From NCBI GenBank assembly GCA_022572485.1, contig JACZVU010000017.1:1-25723 (forward strand): a DNA stretch of 25,723 nucleotides, given 5' to 3'. The DNA is from Myxococcales bacterium. GTDB taxonomy: Bacteria > Myxococcota_A > UBA9160 > SMWR01. Under the pieces are notes generated by a model. That model worked only from the letters and a program-made list of their open reading frames with translations. It did not search any database and was not told the origin of the DNA. Positions within the stretch are counted from its first letter, which is position 1; each line of letters starts with the position of its first letter. Below are positions 9,103-16,940 of this stretch, piece after piece. A program made the translations under genes and the position numbers.

Positions 9103-9672
9103 CTAGAGGGTTGGCTCGTGCGTCTGAGAGGAACCGATGAAGGGCGCCAGCAAGCGCTCCAACTCTTCCAGCTCGATCAAACCAACGTGGAGTGATTCGA
9201 TGTTCCCATCCGGGCTGATGATCGCGAGGGTGGGGAATCCCATCACACCGAATTCCCGAGCCAGGCTCTCATCACCGATTGCGATCGGATATTCGACACC
9301 CTTTTCCTCGATCCACGGAGCCACGACCGAAGCGCCTTCGACATCGACCGCGACGCCAATCACCGCCACATCACCGGCCTCGCGATGGATCTTCCAGAAC
9401 GCATTCAGCTCGGGGACCTGGTAGATACACGGGACACACCAGGTCGCCCAGAAGTCGATCACAACGGGCTTACCGCGGTGCTCGGCCAGCGAGACAGGGC
9501 TGCCGTCGACAGCCTTCAGGTTGAAATTCGGCGCTGGCCTGCGGGGCTTTCCGGACGCCGATGCGCCCAAGTCTCCACCATCTTGAGCGCTGCAGCCCAG
9601 CACTGGAAGCAAAACCACCGGTAACATCAAAATCGCCACCTGCACGCCCGCGCGAACGGCTCCTCGGGTCAT
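9103..9672 (-). CDS. TlpA/ResA-like thiol-disulfide oxidoreductase, predicted lipoprotein
   Basis: Periplasmic membrane-anchored thioredoxin-fold reductase. Residues 1-27 form a lipoprotein signal ending in the lipobox VLGC (Cys27, followed by Ser, compatible with outer-membrane sorting by the E. coli rule). The active site FWATWCVPC has redox cysteines 79 and 82, and GFPT supplies the cis-proline. I chose the ATG at 9672, which overlaps the ccdA-like stop as ATGA, over an in-frame start 10 codons upstream, because it leaves the signal peptide compact. Next to CcdA it most likely receives electrons from that protein and reduces apocytochrome c or other periplasmic disulfides. No cytochrome c biogenesis genes are in view, so the substrate is open. 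Confidence 0.9.
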   Translation of the reverse strand: MTRGAVRAGVQVAILMLPVVLLPVLGCSAQDGGDLGASASGKPRRPAPNFNLKAVDGSPVSLAEHRGKPVVIDFWATWCVPCIYQVPELNAFWKIHREAGDVAVIGVAVDVEGASVVAPWIEEKGVEYPIAIGDESLAREFGVMGFPTLAIISPDGNIESLHVGLIELEELERLLAPFIGSSQTHEPTL

Positions 9673-10442
9673 TGAATCATCCGTTCCGCTGCGGAAACCC
9701 ACTCGGCCATGAATTGGAAACGGCTGTTGAGAGCGGAGAGTTGATTCGTCACGAGCAATAAGCCGACCCCTACGAGAATCCCACCCGAGACAATTTCGAA
9801 TTTGCGGAAGTGCCGTTTGATGTGCGAAAACGCTTGAAAGAAACGCTCAATGCTCCAGCCCGCAATCAAGAATGGGATCGCCAAGCCCGCCGAGTAGATC
9901 ACCAGCAGCGCCATACCCTGCAGCGCCGTTTCTCCACTACTTGCAAGCGTCAGGATCATCGCCAGCGGCGGCCCGATGCACGGGGACCATCCGAGCGCAA
10001 AGCCGATGCCGACGAAAAATGCGCTCAGCGCACTGCTCTGCTTGAACTTCAGCTGGAAGCGGGTGTCGCGATACAAGGCTCGAATGGGAATCAGGCCGGT
10101 CATATGAAGGCCCAGCAGGATGATGAAAACTCCGGCGATCTGCACGAAGCCGAACCGGAAACCCAGGATCTCCGCCTGCCAGGTGCGCAGAACGTGCCCG
10201 ACCGCGAATGCGCTGGCACCCATCAATACGAAAATGCAGGAAAATCCCGTAACGAAGGCGCAACACGACAACATCACCCGCCGTCGAACCACGGCGGGGC
10301 TTTCCCCCTCTTGCATCTCTTCGACCGAGATCCCCGAGATCAGCGACAGGTAGGCGGGCATCAGCGGCAACACGCACGGCGACATTACGGAGATGAGGCC
10401 CGCCACAAATGCGAGATAAGCGTGAGAGCCCAGTTCAGTCAT
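9669..10442 (-). CDS. ccdA: CcdA-type cytochrome c biogenesis / DsbD-core membrane protein
   Basis: Inner-membrane electron carrier that moves reducing power from cytoplasmic thioredoxin to periplasmic thiol proteins. The 257 residues are mostly hydrophobic, with about six transmembrane helices. The two diagnostic proline-flanked redox cysteines are present: SPCVLPLMPAY (Cys23) and GWSPCIGPPL (Cys155). It lacks the periplasmic alpha and gamma domains of full DsbD, so it is the short CcdA form. The stop codon overlaps the start of the TlpA-like lipoprotein, which is a natural redox partner. Start ATG at 10442. Confidence 0.94.
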   Translation of the reverse strand: MTELGSHAYLAFVAGLISVMSPCVLPLMPAYLSLISGISVEEMQEGESPAVVRRRVMLSCCAFVTGFSCIFVLMGASAFAVGHVLRTWQAEILGFRFGFVQIAGVFIILLGLHMTGLIPIRALYRDTRFQLKFKQSSALSAFFVGIGFALGWSPCIGPPLAMILTLASSGETALQGMALLVIYSAGLAIPFLIAGWSIERFFQAFSHIKRHFRKFEIVSGGILVGVGLLLVTNQLSALNSRFQFMAEWVSAAERMIQ

Positions 10443-10566
10443 AACCCAGTCGGACAGGATCGCGGTTCGAGATCAGGGGCGCCAGCCATCCTCCTAGATC
10501 GGCCAACCCTCTCCGATCCTTCAGCAAATCGATCAATCGAGACCCGCCTCGGACCCCTACTCGAAT

Positions 10567-10627
10567 CGACCCAGCCCGCTGGGCCCCCGCCAGTGGAGCC
10601 TTCCATCATTGCCCGGCAGGTCTGCGC
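10567..10627. repeat. 61-bp direct repeat, copy 1
   Basis: Identical to 10641-10701 over 61 bp, with 13 bp between the copies. It contains the small inverted repeat CCCAG-cccg-CTGGG near its left end. A 30-nt part (10568-10597, read on the minus strand) resembles 13681-13710, with 24 of 30 bases matching. It is non-coding on inspection and lies downstream of the small membrane-protein gene and upstream of ccdA. Confidence 0.9.
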
Positions 10628-10640
10628 AAGCAGGCACAAC

Positions 10641-10701
10641 CGACCCAGCCCGCTGGGCCCCCGCCAGTGGAGCCTTCCATCATTGCCCGGCAGGTCTGCG
10701 C
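10641..10701. repeat. 61-bp direct repeat, copy 2
   Basis: Exact second copy of 10567-10627 (period 74 bp). Its right end stops 3 bp before the stop codon of the small membrane-protein gene, so it lies immediately 3' of that gene and could affect its mRNA end. Confidence 0.9.
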
Positions 10702-10704
10702 GGG

Positions 10705-11070
10705 CTAGTAGAGCTCTTCGAGAACCACCGTGTCTTCGCGATAATTCGGCTGCCGACCGATGAACTCGATGGGCCTCTCAAGGCGAATGTGGCTCGGCGT
10801 AATCACGTAGTCCCCGCGAATCGCGGGAGTCACTACCGCGCTTAGCACCTCGGTGTCTCCGCCCGACAGTCCCCACGCGAACCCACCGAAGATCACGCCC
10901 AACAGCGAGTAAACAACCTTGACCGGGCCGTAGACCAACGAAGCAATCACAGCGGCTGTGCCCGCTCCTGCCTCGCTCGCACCGCCTTCAGCGCGAACCG
11001 GACTCGACTGAAGCGCGAAAACCAACACGCCCATCATCACAGTGACACGCATCGCATTGAGTTGAATCAC
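10705..11070 (-). CDS. small conserved secreted or membrane protein of unknown function
   Basis: 121 residues from GTG 11070, chosen because GAGGGG lies just upstream at good spacing; an ATG six codons later (11052) is the alternative. A signal-peptide-like segment is followed by cleavage-like SSPVRA. A hydrophobic glycine-rich segment comes next (AAVIASLVYGPVKVVYSLLG, then VIFGGFAWGLSGG), and a conserved-looking tail contains RGDYVITPSHI and IEFIG. I recall similar short proteins with a GDYVITP tail from deltaproteobacterial genomes annotated as hypothetical, but no function is known to me. It probably sits in the inner membrane or periplasm. It is 192 nt downstream of dtd and may have its own promoter. 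Confidence 0.75.
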   Translation of the reverse strand: MIQLNAMRVTVMMGVLVFALQSSPVRAEGGASEAGAGTAAVIASLVYGPVKVVYSLLGVIFGGFAWGLSGGDTEVLSAVVTPAIRGDYVITPSHIRLERPIEFIGRQPNYREDTVVLEELY

Positions 11071-11262
11071 GATATCCCCTCTAACAGTTGGCGCTTCACG
11101 TTTGAATCGCTCTTCGGCACACAAGCCCGCAGCACCGATTCGCGCCGCCCACTTGCATGATGCCGCTGGGATCGCCCACGTCAATGGCGGACACCGAAGC
11201 CAACCGGATGCTCTGGAGGCTCCTTCAAACCGGCAGCCAGGAATCCACGGCCGAGAGCCCGG

Positions 11263-11712
11263 TCAGAAGAGCTTCTCCGTATCGAGAAGAATCGTCACAG
11301 GCCCCGAGTTCACCAGCGAGATCTCCATCGCGGCCTGAAACCGGCCGGTCACGATCGGTACTCCGAGCCCGCGCGCCGCATCCACGACGGCCTCGATGAG
11401 CGGAGCCGCTTGATCAGCCGGGCATGCTGACACAAACGACGGTCTCCTGCCGTGACGAGCGTCACCATAGAGGGTGAACTGCGACACGATCCCCAAGGTT
11501 CCACCGGTGTCGAGGAGGGAACGGTTCATCCGATCGCTTTCATCACCGAAGATCCGCAGATGAACGATGCGGCCCGCGAGCGCCACTGCTGATTCCGCGG
11601 TATCCGCCCGCCCCACCCCAACGAGGGCGAGCAATCCCTCGCCCATCTGACACACAACCTTACCTCCGACGGAGATCTGCACGCTGCGAACCCGCTGTAC
11701 GACCGCGCGCAC
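11263..11712 (-). CDS. dtd: D-aminoacyl-tRNA deacylase
   Basis: Hydrolyses D-amino acids wrongly attached to tRNA (D-Tyr-tRNA and others, also Gly-tRNA-Ala) and works in the cytoplasm as a homodimer. 149 residues match the family. The two chirality-checking motifs are present: SQFTLYGD at 77-84 and NSGPVTI at 135-141, which contains the cross-subunit Gly-cisPro. The N-terminus MRAVVQRVRSVQISV is canonical. The GTG start at 11712 directly abuts the TAG stop of dcd, so it is co-transcribed with dcd. Confidence 0.96.
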   Translation of the reverse strand: MRAVVQRVRSVQISVGGKVVCQMGEGLLALVGVGRADTAESAVALAGRIVHLRIFGDESDRMNRSLLDTGGTLGIVSQFTLYGDARHGRRPSFVSACPADQAAPLIEAVVDAARGLGVPIVTGRFQAAMEISLVNSGPVTILLDTEKLF

Positions 11713-12225
11713 CTACAGCGCTTCTTGAATAGCGAAGCGGCCATCGTAATGTGCATCTCCCTCGGTGCGCATCAGCACGAGTTGACAAAGGCGAACACCC
11801 GCGTAGATCCGCAGCGGGCGATTCGCAACATTGCTCATTTCGAGAACCTGGCGGTTTGCGACACCCGGCTGCACAAAAGCCGATGTTACGTGAATCATCA
11901 GGCCAAGCCTCGCGAATCGGCTCCTACCCTCGAGGAATCCACAAAGATCGCTGGGCAACTGAATCCGCTCTCGAGTGATACCGTGAATCGTGCAACCCGG
12001 TTCGAGCACATAGGGTTCGTCGAGTGGATGCACCCGCGTGTGGTCGCGATAATCGGCATCCTCCTGCAGATCGATGGGCCCATCGCGAGACTCGAACACG
12101 CGAATTTCGGCGCCCAGGGTGAGATCGATCGATGCTGCACCGAGTTGTTCGGGGCTGAGTGGATCTATCTTCAGTCTGCCGGATTCGATTTCCGCCAGAA
12201 TCACTTCTCGGGTGAGCACGGACAT
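11713..12225 (-). CDS. dcd: dCTP deaminase (dUTPase-fold)
   Basis: Deaminates dCTP to dUTP as a precursor supply for dTTP. 170 residues of the trimeric dUTPase/dCTP-deaminase fold. The motif EGRSRFARLGLMIHVTSAFV gives the substrate-binding Ser/Arg, and RQVLEMSN carries the expected catalytic Glu. The second serine of the usual GRSS motif is Arg here, and the C-terminal tail is short (ends YDGRFAIQEAL), which is mildly divergent. A dUTPase or a bifunctional dCTP deaminase/dUTPase is a less likely alternative. It is divergent from the phosphodiesterase gene, with only 27 nt between start codons. Confidence 0.88.
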   Translation of the reverse strand: MSVLTREVILAEIESGRLKIDPLSPEQLGAASIDLTLGAEIRVFESRDGPIDLQEDADYRDHTRVHPLDEPYVLEPGCTIHGITRERIQLPSDLCGFLEGRSRFARLGLMIHVTSAFVQPGVANRQVLEMSNVANRPLRIYAGVRLCQLVLMRTEGDAHYDGRFAIQEAL

Positions 12226-12252
12226 TGGGCGCGCGATGGTACCCTACCCTCC

Positions 12253-13065
<813 letters not shown>

Positions 13066-13069
13066 GCCC

Positions 13070-13624
13070 ATGCCGAAGCGATCACCGCCGTCTGACTTCT
13101 TCCGTGACCAGCTCACGCGAATCCGGGCTGCATCCCAACTGGGCGTGCTCGTCGACCTCGCGTGCGGTTGCGGACGCCACACGCTCGCCGCGGCTGCAGC
13201 CGGCATCCCGGCCATTGGAATCGACCGCAATCGAACCTCCCTCGCGGAGCTTCGCGAAGCCGCCATGCAGCGAAAACTCGCGGTCGAAACGCTCCGCACA
13301 GACCTTGAGGATCCAGCTGAGATTCCGCTCCGAAGTCATTGCTGTGGGGTGGTTTTGGTATTTCGCTTTCTCCACCGCCCACTGATCCCAGCGATCGCAC
13401 GCGTACTCGCACCCGGTGGCCTGCTGCTCTATGAAACCTTCACGACCCATCAGCGCGCACTCGGAAGGGGCCCGCGCAATCCCGACTACCTGCTCGAACC
13501 CGGCGAACTGCCTGAACTCTTCTCCGAACTGGAAATTCTCGATCATTGGGAAGGCTTCAGCGGGAGGACCGAAAACACGCAGATTGCCCGCATCGCTGCC
13601 CGAACCGCACCGTCACAGAAATGA
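13070..13624 (+). CDS. class I SAM-dependent methyltransferase (TehB/UbiE-like)
   Basis: 184 residues from ATG 13070; GTG 13055, overlapping the previous gene, is an alternative start. The Rossmann-type SAM site is clear: motif I VDLACGCGRHTL (about 28-39), the acidic motif II loop GIDRN (50-54), TDLED, then VLVFRFLHRPL and LAPGGLLLYETF. The substrate is unknown; the layout resembles small TehB-like methyltransferases. It follows the phosphodiesterase gene almost without gap and is probably co-transcribed. Confidence 0.85.
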   Translation: MPKRSPPSDFFRDQLTRIRAASQLGVLVDLACGCGRHTLAAAAAGIPAIGIDRNRTSLAELREAAMQRKLAVETLRTDLEDPAEIPLRSHCCGVVLVFRFLHRPLIPAIARVLAPGGLLLYETFTTHQRALGRGPRNPDYLLEPGELPELFSELEILDHWEGFSGRTENTQIARIAARTAPSQK

Positions 13625-13700
13625 GGCCGCTCTACCCGCCGGGGCCCTGCCGGACAGCACTGACGCAGAAATGAAGCCACTCCACCCGCCGTGGCCCAGC
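13616..13700. repeat. imperfect tandem repeat, two 35-bp units with 50-bp period
   Basis: Units at 13616-13650 and 13666-13700 share 30 of 35 bases, beginning CAGAAATGA. The first overlaps the last codons and stop of the methyltransferase gene; the second lies between it and queG. The right-hand unit and its flank (13681-13710) match the minus strand of the 61-bp repeats near 10.6 kb at 24 of 30 positions, which suggests a dispersed intergenic repeat family. Confidence 0.7.
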
Positions 13701-13728
13701 GAGCCGGGTCCTGGTTGAGTGGATCGGG

Positions 13729-14835
13729 TCATGATGGGGTCGGGGTTGGGTGGTCCGAGGGGATTTGGGCGAGGGCCCAGCGGGCGTGTTCGGCGATCAG
13801 GGGGTCGGCACTTTCGAGGTGCCGGCGGATCGATCGTGTGAGCGAGGCATCGCGCGCATTGCCGGCTGCCACCAGTGCGTTCCGGATCAGGCCGCGGTAG
13901 CGGGTGCGGCGCAGTGCGGTCTTGCGAGTCGCAACGCGCCAATCTTCTTCATCGAGTTCGAGGATCCACTCGATCGAGGGTCGAACCCATTGCGCGCGCG
14001 GTGCGATGCGCTCCCGCAATCCGATCGGGTCCGGCGGCAGCTCCCGCCGCTCGCGCAAATTCCACGGACAGACCTCCTGGCAGACATCGCAACCGAACAC
14101 CCAGTTTCCGTGCTTGGCCCGCATGGATTCCGGAATCGGCCCGCGAGCCTCGATGGTCGCGTAGGAAATGCAACGCGTGGCGTCGAGCTCATAGGGCGCC
14201 GCAAAAGCATCGGTCGGGCAGGCGTCGAGGCAGGCCGTGCAGGTACCGCAGTGGTCGGGCTCGCGCGCATCCGGCTCGAGAGCGAGATCGGTCAAGAGCA
14301 CACCCAGAAACAGATAGGAGCCCTGTCGTGGGTGGATGAGGCAGGTGTTCTTGCCGATCCAGCCGAGCCCCGCGTACGCGGCGAAGACGCGCTCTTGAAC
14401 CGGCCCGGTATCCACATACGCTCGGCTCGCAATCGGCGCATCGACCATCGCCGCGAGGCCAGACTCGAGCGCCTGCAACCGATCCAGCATCACGTCGTGG
14501 TAATCTTCGCCGCCCGCGTAACGGGCGATGGCCGCTGTGCGGGGTGAATCGATGGCAGAAAGTTCGGGATCGTAGATCAGGCCAACCACGACGATGCTCC
14601 GCGCTCCATCGAGAACCCGCCGCGGGTCCACCCGCTCCTCGACCCGACGCGCGAGGTAATCCATCTCGCCCGCGAACCCGCGGGCGAGCCAGTCGCGAAG
14701 AAATTCGGTCTCGGGGTGTGGAACGGCATCGGCGATGCCCGCGAGGTCGAAACCAACCGCCAAAGCGAGCGCTTTGGTACGCTCGGAAAGCGTGCGGGGT
14801 TTCGAAGCTCGAACCTCCGGCGCGCTCTCGCTCAC
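13729..14835 (-). CDS. queG: epoxyqueuosine reductase QueG
   Basis: Last step of queuosine tRNA modification: cobalamin-dependent reduction of epoxyqueuosine to queuosine at the wobble position, in the cytoplasm. 368 residues. The catalytic Asp142 is in VDTGPVQERV, and GLGWIGKNTCLIHP (157-169) follows. The two 4Fe-4S clusters are bound by CGTCTACLDACPTDAF (Cys196, 199, 202, 206) and Cys222 plus GCDVCQEVCPWN (Cys249, 252, 256). A C-terminal HEAT-like helical tail ends the protein. GTG start at 14835 with GGGAG upstream. It converges on the methyltransferase gene. Confidence 0.96.
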   Translation of the reverse strand: MSESAPEVRASKPRTLSERTKALALAVGFDLAGIADAVPHPETEFLRDWLARGFAGEMDYLARRVEERVDPRRVLDGARSIVVVGLIYDPELSAIDSPRTAAIARYAGGEDYHDVMLDRLQALESGLAAMVDAPIASRAYVDTGPVQERVFAAYAGLGWIGKNTCLIHPRQGSYLFLGVLLTDLALEPDAREPDHCGTCTACLDACPTDAFAAPYELDATRCISYATIEARGPIPESMRAKHGNWVFGCDVCQEVCPWNLRERRELPPDPIGLRERIAPRAQWVRPSIEWILELDEEDWRVATRKTALRRTRYRGLIRNALVAAGNARDASLTRSIRRHLESADPLIAEHARWALAQIPSDHPTPTPS

Positions 14836-15135
14836 CGCGCTCCCGGCCGCTGTTGTCGCATCAATATTTTCACACGATACATCAATGAATACTTTTATTT
14901 ACAACTCAAAGTTAAAGTTTTCTGGTAAACAGTTTGAAACCCCCGTTTGCCGCCGCCGTGAAGCCGTTGCACGAGAGTCTATCGCACGGGCGGCCGCTGG
15001 GCTGCCGGCGCGCACCCGGGTGGATTCGCGGCCGGAGCCGCTACGCTCGCGATGCCCGCGCGTCAATTCGCGGCCCGCAAAATCCGATACAGCGGGTGGC
15101 CCTGAGGGCGCCCCAAGGAGGTTCGACCGAAAACC
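14836..15135. promoter_or_regulatory. divergent intergenic region with AT-rich island
   Basis: A 300-bp gene-free stretch between the divergent queG and DUF502 starts. Positions 14857-14940 are only about 28% GC in otherwise GC-rich DNA, and flanks return to high GC at once. It probably holds promoters for one or both genes. A weak sigma70-like pair on the plus strand is TTGTCG (14853-14858) and GATACA 17 bp later. I cannot choose firmly between candidates. A strong AAGGAGG ribosome site at about 15115-15121 lies 14 nt from the GTG of the DUF502 gene, longer than usual. Confidence 0.5.
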
Positions 15136-15807
15136 GTGCAACGACGTTTTCTCGCATTCCTACGCGAAGCCACCCGGCGTTATTTCATCGCCGGAATTCT
15201 CTTCTTTGCACCGATCGGCGTCACGGTTTGGGCCATCGTTTCGATCATCGTCTGGCTCGACAACCTGTTGCTGCCACGATTCATCAAGCTCATCCTGCCC
15301 GGCATCGAGGATCCGCCGTCCATCCCCCTGCTCGGAATGCTCTTCACGTTCGTCGTAATCCTCTTTCTCGGCGTCATCGCGCGGCACCTGCTCGGCGGCG
15401 AGTTTCAGCGCGCGTGGGAGCGCCTGCTCTCCCGAGTCCCCGTCGCCCGGAGCATCTACGGCGGCGTAAAGCAACTGCTCGAGGCGATCTTCACCTCTTC
15501 GAGCCAGAGTTCGCGCTTCCGCCGGGTCATGTTGGTCGAATATCCGCGCAGAGGCACCTATGCGTTCGCGTTCACGACCGGCCCCGCAAGGGGCATCATT
15601 CAGGAGCTGACCGAGCTGAAGATGATCAACTGCTTCGTACCCACCACCCCAAATCCGACCTCGGGCTTCTATCTACTGGTTCCCGAAGAAGACCTCATCG
15701 AAGTCGATCTGTCGGTAGAAGATGCCTTCAAGCTGGTGATGTCCGCGGGCCTCGTGACTCCGGAAAACGTGCCCCTGGCCGGCTCGACGCGCCGCAAAAC
15801 CAGCTGA
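15136..15807 (+). CDS. DUF502 family membrane protein
   Basis: 223 residues beginning at GTG 15136. Two hydrophobic helices (about 16-38 and 65-87) are followed by the conserved segment LLSRVPVARSIYGGVKQLLEAI and a soluble domain. The latter contains RVMLVEYPRRGTYAFAFTTG and VFVPTTPNPTSGF-like sequence (FVPTTPNPTSGFYLLVPEED), the hallmark of DUF502 (PF04367). No biochemical function is established for the family. No in-frame start lies closer to the AAGGAGG Shine-Dalgarno. It converges on the CvpA gene with only 16 nt between stops. Confidence 0.93.
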   Translation: MQRRFLAFLREATRRYFIAGILFFAPIGVTVWAIVSIIVWLDNLLLPRFIKLILPGIEDPPSIPLLGMLFTFVVILFLGVIARHLLGGEFQRAWERLLSRVPVARSIYGGVKQLLEAIFTSSSQSSRFRRVMLVEYPRRGTYAFAFTTGPARGIIQELTELKMINCFVPTTPNPTSGFYLLVPEEDLIEVDLSVEDAFKLVMSAGLVTPENVPLAGSTRRKTS

Positions 15808-15823
15808 ACGGGGCGGCGGCCCG

Positions 15824-16780
15824 CTAATCGATCGCAAGATCCGAGGCGGCCCGCGAAACCAACTGGCGAAAGCGGGGATGATTCATCAAACCCAGCGTGT
15901 CGCCGTTTTCGACCATCGCGGCCACCTCAGGGTCATCGAACAACCTCTTGAGTTCGGGATCGTTTCGCAGCTTGCGGATCCGGGGACCGACCTCGCGAAG
16001 AACGTCGCCCATGGCAGCGCGAAAGCGATCCGCCGCTTCCGCCGACTCTTGATCGATCAGTCCGACGGAAGCCATCTGGCGGCGGAGTTCCTCGTCCTCG
16101 GAAAGCCTGGTAAAGCTTCGGGTGTTGAGCGCCGCTCCGATCGCACCCGCCTCGACGTTCGCCCAGAAGTGTGTGTCGTGCTGGACGGCGAGGACCCGGG
16201 GGTTCGAAACCACCGACTGGAGATCGACCACGGCCGCTCCGGGATTGGCGGCGAGCCTCGCAACGACGTGCCCCGTGCGGCCAGAATCCGAGAGCACCGA
16301 TTGGATCCCCGCCTCCACCACGGATGACGTCACCGCGGCTGCCGCGGAGTTGCCCAACTCGGGAATTCCATCCACTGCGCCCGAGAGGCGCAGTGCCTCG
16401 ACCCAGAGCGCGAGATAACACAGCAACACCACCACGAAGACGCCTCGGACCGCCCCGAAGGCGCCGCCCAGGAAGCGATCTCGAGCGCTGCGCCCTTCGT
16501 CACCAGCACCGCCCGCCCGTCGACACAAAAACTTCGAAAAAATTGCCATGGCGACAAACGCGATCGCGAAAGCAATCGAGCCGGCGACGGGCATCCCGAG
16601 CAACTCCGGAAGGCCGAGCCCGTCGGCTACGGGGGAAGCGAGGATCGGTGCTGCAACAAACGCGGCGCCATACGCAACAACCAGCGTGAGGAGCCCCAGC
16701 CCCGCCACCAGCCCGCCACAGCGCACGCCGGCCCACGAGAACCAACTCAGAATCGCGAGCACGAGTACGTCAAGCCACAT
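15824..16780 (-). CDS. CvpA-family membrane protein with C-terminal soluble extension
   Basis: 318 residues from the ATG at 16780, chosen over an in-frame start 20 codons upstream because MWLDVLVLAIL begins the first transmembrane helix directly. Four hydrophobic helices lie within the first 130 residues. The family signature RFLGGAFGAVRGVFVV (about 103-118) matches CvpA/colicin V production proteins. A soluble tail of about 185 residues follows, rich in Arg/Glu helices (RKLRNDPELKRLFDDPEV). Members affect envelope integrity and colicin V export, but the molecular role is unsettled. The tail is longer than in E. coli CvpA. Confidence 0.85.
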   Translation of the reverse strand: MWLDVLVLAILSWFSWAGVRCGGLVAGLGLLTLVVAYGAAFVAAPILASPVADGLGLPELLGMPVAGSIAFAIAFVAMAIFSKFLCRRAGGAGDEGRSARDRFLGGAFGAVRGVFVVVLLCYLALWVEALRLSGAVDGIPELGNSAAAAVTSSVVEAGIQSVLSDSGRTGHVVARLAANPGAAVVDLQSVVSNPRVLAVQHDTHFWANVEAGAIGAALNTRSFTRLSEDEELRRQMASVGLIDQESAEAADRFRAAMGDVLREVGPRIRKLRNDPELKRLFDDPEVAAMVENGDTLGLMNHPRFRQLVSRAASDLAID

Positions 16781-16864
16781 GTCGGTCTGAATCGGCGCGC
16801 CGCAAAGGCGGCTGAATGATGTTGGTCGCATTCGCACCAAAATACGCCGCGAAAATCACTCCCC

Positions 16865-16887
16865 GCGGGGCCCCAGGAAAGCCCCGC
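16865..16887. other. GC-rich inverted repeat upstream of the CDF gene
   Basis: Seven-base arms GCGGGGC (16865-16871) and GCCCCGC (16881-16887) around a 9-nt loop, in the divergent gap between cvpA and the CDF transporter. There is no T-run, so it is not a standard terminator. It could be a regulatory dyad or chance in GC-rich DNA. Confidence 0.3.
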
Positions 16888-16940
16888 GCTCGCACGCGCC
16901 GCGAGTCGCCAAACCACGGAGTCGCTACGATGTTCGAGCC

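Noticed and set aside
10567..10701. CRISPR array
   Set aside because: Only two copies of a 61-bp unit with a 13-bp spacer; unit and spacer lengths do not fit and there are no cas genes.
11725..12252. Long N-terminal extension of the phosphodiesterase on the plus strand
   Set aside because: It is the antisense of dcd; the conserved domain begins right after GTG 12253.
15808..15823. Bidirectional rho-independent terminator between DUF502 and cvpA
   Set aside because: Only a weak GGGC/GCCC stem in 16 nt and no T-run on either strand.
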